From NCBI GenBank assembly GCA_013416445.1, contig JACCER010000008.1:1-64000 (forward strand): 64,000 bases of DNA, given 5' to 3'. Positions 61,169-64,000 of this stretch are shown here, in pieces. Source of the DNA: Alcaligenaceae bacterium (GTDB lineage Bacteria > Pseudomonadota > Gammaproteobacteria > Burkholderiales > Burkholderiaceae_B). Within the stretch, counting starts at the first letter, position 1. The number at the start of each line of letters is the position of its first letter. The notes under the pieces are model-generated. The model was not told the DNA's origin, made no database searches, and saw nothing but the letters and a program-made list of their open reading frames with translations. The translations under genes were made by a program, and so were the position numbers.

Positions 61169-63118
61169 ATGGCAGACAAACAGCTAAATACGTGGCAGCC
61201 TCGCCCTGAGGATCTCGAATCATCCAACGTTGCACTGCTCATGAAGCAACTAGGGTGTCCGACCTACGAAGATTTTTACCAGTTTTCAATCACTCGGCCA
61301 GAAGAATACTGGCGCACCATCAACCAGTATTGCCAGGTTGTGTGGTCGCGCGATTACAACCAGTATATGGATGAAGGGCCGGCGCCAGAGTTCCCTCTTT
61401 GGTTTCCGGGTGGAGAACTAAATTGGGTCGATACCGTCTTGCAGTGGGCACATGATCCTCAAACAGCCGGCCAGCCTGCGATTATTGCTGAACGTGAAAA
61501 CGGAAGTTCGGAAACTGTCACATATAAGCAATTGGCGGAAAAGATACGGCGCTTGGCAGCAGGCCTTAAAAACCAGGGTATCGACAAGGGTGATCGTGTA
61601 GGTTTACTTATGGAAAATGGCATAGAAGCTAATGTGAGCTTCTTGACCCTGGCTTACATGGGGGTCATTGTCGTTCCCTTGTTTAGTGGCTTTGGGGTTG
61701 ATGCCATTTTGGCTCGTCTTGCCTCGTGCAATGCGCGGGCAATCATCTCCACTACCGGGTTCAGTCGCAGGTCGCGCTTTATAAGCGCCCGGGAAACTAT
61801 TGTGGAAGTTTGCCAAAAAGCGCCTTTTGTTGATATGGTTATTTGGAAGCGCTCACCTGAAGGCCCTGATCTGGAACCCGGTGATATCAGTTGGTACGAT
61901 CTGGTCAATAGCCCCGACGATGGCCAGCCTGCCGAGCGTATGCTCTCTTCGTCCCCCTTTATGGTTATCTATACGTCCGGAACGACAGGCAAGCCCAAGG
62001 GGCCCAAGCACACGCACGGTAATTTCCCCATCAAAGTTGTGCACGATGCGGCCATTCACTTTGAACTCAAGAAAGGCGATGTGTTTTGTTGGCCTGCTGA
62101 TATGGGCTGGATTGCCGGTCCATTAGTCAGCGGCTGTGCACTGATGCGCGGTGCAACCTTGGTAACTTACGATGGTGCGCCTGACTTTCCAAACTGGGGG
62201 CGCATGGGGAGCATCATCGAGCGCTATAAGGTTACGCACTATGGATCGTCTCCCACATTGATCCGCGGATTTGCCGCCAATGCAGAACTGGCCTTGGGCC
62301 ACAATGTCGCCAGTATCCGCTTCTTGGTCACTGCTGGTGAAGCCATTGATCCAGAGCATTTTCTTTGGTTTCAGAAGCATTTTGGTCACGGCACCTGCCC
62401 CGTTATCAACTATACCGGCGGCACCGAGGTTTCTGGCGGTCTGCTTTCCAGTGTGGTTGTCAAACCTATAGGCCCTGCGGAGTTCAATACGGCTAGTCCG
62501 GGCCTGGAGGCAGATGTCATCGATGAAACAGGGCATTCCCTGGTCGATGAGGTCGGTGAGCTCGCCATACGCAAGCCTTTCATCGGTATGGCTGACTCGT
62601 TCTGGAACGATGATGAACGTTATCTTGCAACCTATTGGCGTACTGTTCCTGGTATTTGGGTGCATGGGGATTTGGCTATCCGTCATCAGAATGGCTCATT
62701 TCTCATACGCGGCCGTTCCGACGATACATTGAAGGTGGCTGGTAAGCGTTTGGGGCCAGCGGAAGTTGAAGAAGTCGTTTTAGAACTTGATCAGGTCAGT
62801 GAAGCAGTAGCCGTGGGTGTGGACGACACCATGAAGGGGCAAAAGCTGATTGTGTTCATTATTCCGGCGCCCAACCACGGAATGCCCGAGCAAGCGCTCG
62901 AGGCCTTGGTTGCCAATCAGGTTGCGGAACAAATGGGCAAGCCATTCAAGCCCGCTCGAGTCTATTGCGTCAAGCAACTGCCTAAAACCCGTAGCGCCAA
63001 GGTGATGCGGCGTGTCATCCGCAATCTGTACGCTGGCGCCCCTTTGGGGGATATGTCCTCGCTCGAAAACCCCACGGCACTCGATGAATTGAACAAGCTA
63101 TTTGGCTCTCAACGCTAA
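61169..63118 (+). CDS. acetyl/acyl-CoA synthetase-like AMP-forming ligase
   Basis: A 649-residue ANL ligase with an acetyl-CoA synthetase-type N-terminal extension (YEDFYQFSITRPEEYWRTI). MVIYTSGTTGKPKGPKHTHG is the P-loop, NYTGGTEVSGG the A5 region, and GRSDDTLKVAGKRLGPAEVE and LPKTRSAKVMRRVIR follow with the catalytic Lys. It is longer than the ligase of module C and probably activates the acid imported by the Liv system. The ATG at 61169 lies 5 bases after AGGAA. Confidence 0.88.
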   Translation: MADKQLNTWQPRPEDLESSNVALLMKQLGCPTYEDFYQFSITRPEEYWRTINQYCQVVWSRDYNQYMDEGPAPEFPLWFPGGELNWVDTVLQWAHDPQTAGQPAIIAERENGSSETVTYKQLAEKIRRLAAGLKNQGIDKGDRVGLLMENGIEANVSFLTLAYMGVIVVPLFSGFGVDAILARLASCNARAIISTTGFSRRSRFISARETIVEVCQKAPFVDMVIWKRSPEGPDLEPGDISWYDLVNSPDDGQPAERMLSSSPFMVIYTSGTTGKPKGPKHTHGNFPIKVVHDAAIHFELKKGDVFCWPADMGWIAGPLVSGCALMRGATLVTYDGAPDFPNWGRMGSIIERYKVTHYGSSPTLIRGFAANAELALGHNVASIRFLVTAGEAIDPEHFLWFQKHFGHGTCPVINYTGGTEVSGGLLSSVVVKPIGPAEFNTASPGLEADVIDETGHSLVDEVGELAIRKPFIGMADSFWNDDERYLATYWRTVPGIWVHGDLAIRHQNGSFLIRGRSDDTLKVAGKRLGPAEVEEVVLELDQVSEAVAVGVDDTMKGQKLIVFIIPAPNHGMPEQALEALVANQVAEQMGKPFKPARVYCVKQLPKTRSAKVMRRVIRNLYAGAPLGDMSSLENPTALDELNKLFGSQR

Positions 63119-63166
63119 GAATGATGCCTGGTTATTTTTGAATATTGGCTATAAGGATTCCAAATT

Positions 63167-63949
63167 ATGGATATGCAATTAGCGGGTAAGGTTGTTTTGA
63201 TTACGGGCGCATCACAAGGCATAGGTGCTGGCCTTGCCGAAGCCTTTGCTCAGGAAAAGGCGTCGCTTGTTTTGGTAGCCCGGTCGGCAGAAAAGTTGCA
63301 GGCGCTGGCTCATGGCCTGGAAGCGCGCCACAAGATTAGCGTACGCTCATTGTCAGTCGATCTGACACAGGCAGGCGCCGTAGATACCCTTATCAAAAAA
63401 TTTGGCGATATCGATATTCTCGTTAATAACGCTGGCAGTATTCCTGGCGGCAATTTGTGGGACATTGACGCCGAGCGCTGGCGCGAAGGCTGGGAACTGA
63501 AGGTCATGGGGTACATCGATATGTGCCGTGCATTTTATAAGCATATGCGCGAACGTGGCCATGGCGTTATTTTGAATAATATCGGCAATGGTGGTGAAAC
63601 CTACGACTTCGACTATATCGCTGGTACCAGCGGTAATGCTGCCCTGATGGCCTTTACCCGCGCGCTTGGCGGTAAAAGTTTGCTTCATGGGATACGCGTG
63701 GTTGGCGTCAACCCTGGCCCTGTCGCGACCGAGCGCATCGAGAAAATTCTGCGTAAGCGGGCTCAGGAAGCTTTTGGCGATGCCGAACAATATGTCAAAT
63801 TATTGGAAAAACTGCCTTTAGGGCGCGCTGCTACAGTCCAAGAAATTGCTGACCTTTTTGTTTTTTTAGCATCACCTCGCTCATCCTATACCTCTGGCGT
63901 TATCTTTACCGTCGACGGAGGGATCACCTCTAATAAGTCCATTACCTGA
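63167..63949 (+). CDS. SDR-fold protein without the usual YxxxK motif
   Basis: A 260-residue SDR-family protein. The NAD-binding part is normal (LITGASQGIGAGLAEAF, NNAGS), and VNPGPVATERI and GVIFTVDGGI are kept. In the active-site helix, where SDRs have YSASKAAL, it reads GTSGNAAL, so by eye the catalytic Tyr is Gly and the Lys is Asn; a Tyr a few residues earlier (DYIAG) could substitute. It may be a non-standard dehydrogenase or an isomerase/binding protein. It follows the ligase by 48 bp in the same block. Confidence 0.85.
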   Translation: MDMQLAGKVVLITGASQGIGAGLAEAFAQEKASLVLVARSAEKLQALAHGLEARHKISVRSLSVDLTQAGAVDTLIKKFGDIDILVNNAGSIPGGNLWDIDAERWREGWELKVMGYIDMCRAFYKHMRERGHGVILNNIGNGGETYDFDYIAGTSGNAALMAFTRALGGKSLLHGIRVVGVNPGPVATERIEKILRKRAQEAFGDAEQYVKLLEKLPLGRAATVQEIADLFVFLASPRSSYTSGVIFTVDGGITSNKSIT

Positions 63950-63988
63950 ATTTCATTGACAGTGGCTAGCCCGATTCGCGGGTGGCAC

Positions 63989-64000
63989 ATATAGGAGACA
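63989..64000 (+). promoter_or_regulatory. ribosome-binding site of the next gene (outside window)
   Basis: The window ends with ATATAGGAGACA, the same AGGAGAC sequence that precedes many genes here, so the module F transcript goes on past the right edge. Confidence 0.45.

Overview
The window reads as a chromosomal stretch from a betaproteobacterium of the Alcaligenaceae (Pusillimonas/Castellaniella/Bordetella-like). The reasons are six Bug-family periplasmic receptors, many family III CoA transferases and acyl-CoA dehydrogenases, IclR/TetR regulators beside almost every operon, and a dispersed GTAGGTCGGATTA-type REP-like repeat. The genus is an inference. The left 7.5 kb is mixed housekeeping: the end of an IS3-family element, a small hypothetical gene, a CueR-type promoter driving the copper ATPase CopA, a Tas-like aldo/keto reductase, a secreted VWA protein with tandem Ig-like repeats, and a flavin reductase-like protein.

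From about 7.5 kb to the right edge nearly everything is CoA-thioester catabolism, arranged as six regulated modules. Module A (7.5-17.1 kb): IclR, Bug, an acyl-CoA dehydrogenase pair, an NDP-forming acyl-CoA synthetase, a thioesterase, an alpha-methylacyl-CoA racemase-like enzyme and a CoA transferase. Module B (17.1-23.3 kb): divergent TetR and an operon of two acyl-CoA dehydrogenases, a crotonase, a CoA transferase and an orphan TRAP receptor. Module C (23.4-28.8 kb): divergent TetR and an operon of AMP-forming acyl-CoA ligase, Bug, thiolase-like protein, DUF35 partner and a small membrane protein. A TerC-family gene preceded by a yybP-ykoY manganese riboswitch separates C from D.

Module D (29.9-45.1 kb) is an Atu-like operon (NDP-forming CoA ligase, carboxyltransferase, acyl-CoA dehydrogenase, hydratase, biotin carboxylase/BCCP, AtuA, Bug) with an IclR regulator and a second transcript of Bug, CoA transferase and nitronate monooxygenase-like protein. 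Three copies of a GTCCA-N5-TGGAC palindrome lie in the three promoters of this block. Module E (45.2-53.3 kb) carries BadI- and BadH-like enzymes, a CoA transferase, an acyl-CoA dehydrogenase, a MaoC-like protein, two Bug receptors, a thioesterase and an IclR regulator; it looks like an alicyclic-acid ring-opening route (a cyclohexanecarboxylate-type compound). TTCAT-N4-ATGAA sites mark its promoters. A crotonase remnant lies between badI and the main operon. Module F (53.5-64 kb) is a Liv-type ABC importer (livKHMGF order) followed on the same strand by a beta-hydroxyacid dehydrogenase, two SDRs, a Dabb protein, TetR and an acyl-CoA synthetase; the operon continues past the right edge.

Together the modules suggest uptake, CoA activation, beta-oxidation and carboxylation or ring cleavage of branched and alicyclic carboxylic acids, such as terpenoid or steroid-like acids. 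The exact substrates cannot be read from sequence alone. I saw no rRNA, tRNA, CRISPR array or prophage.
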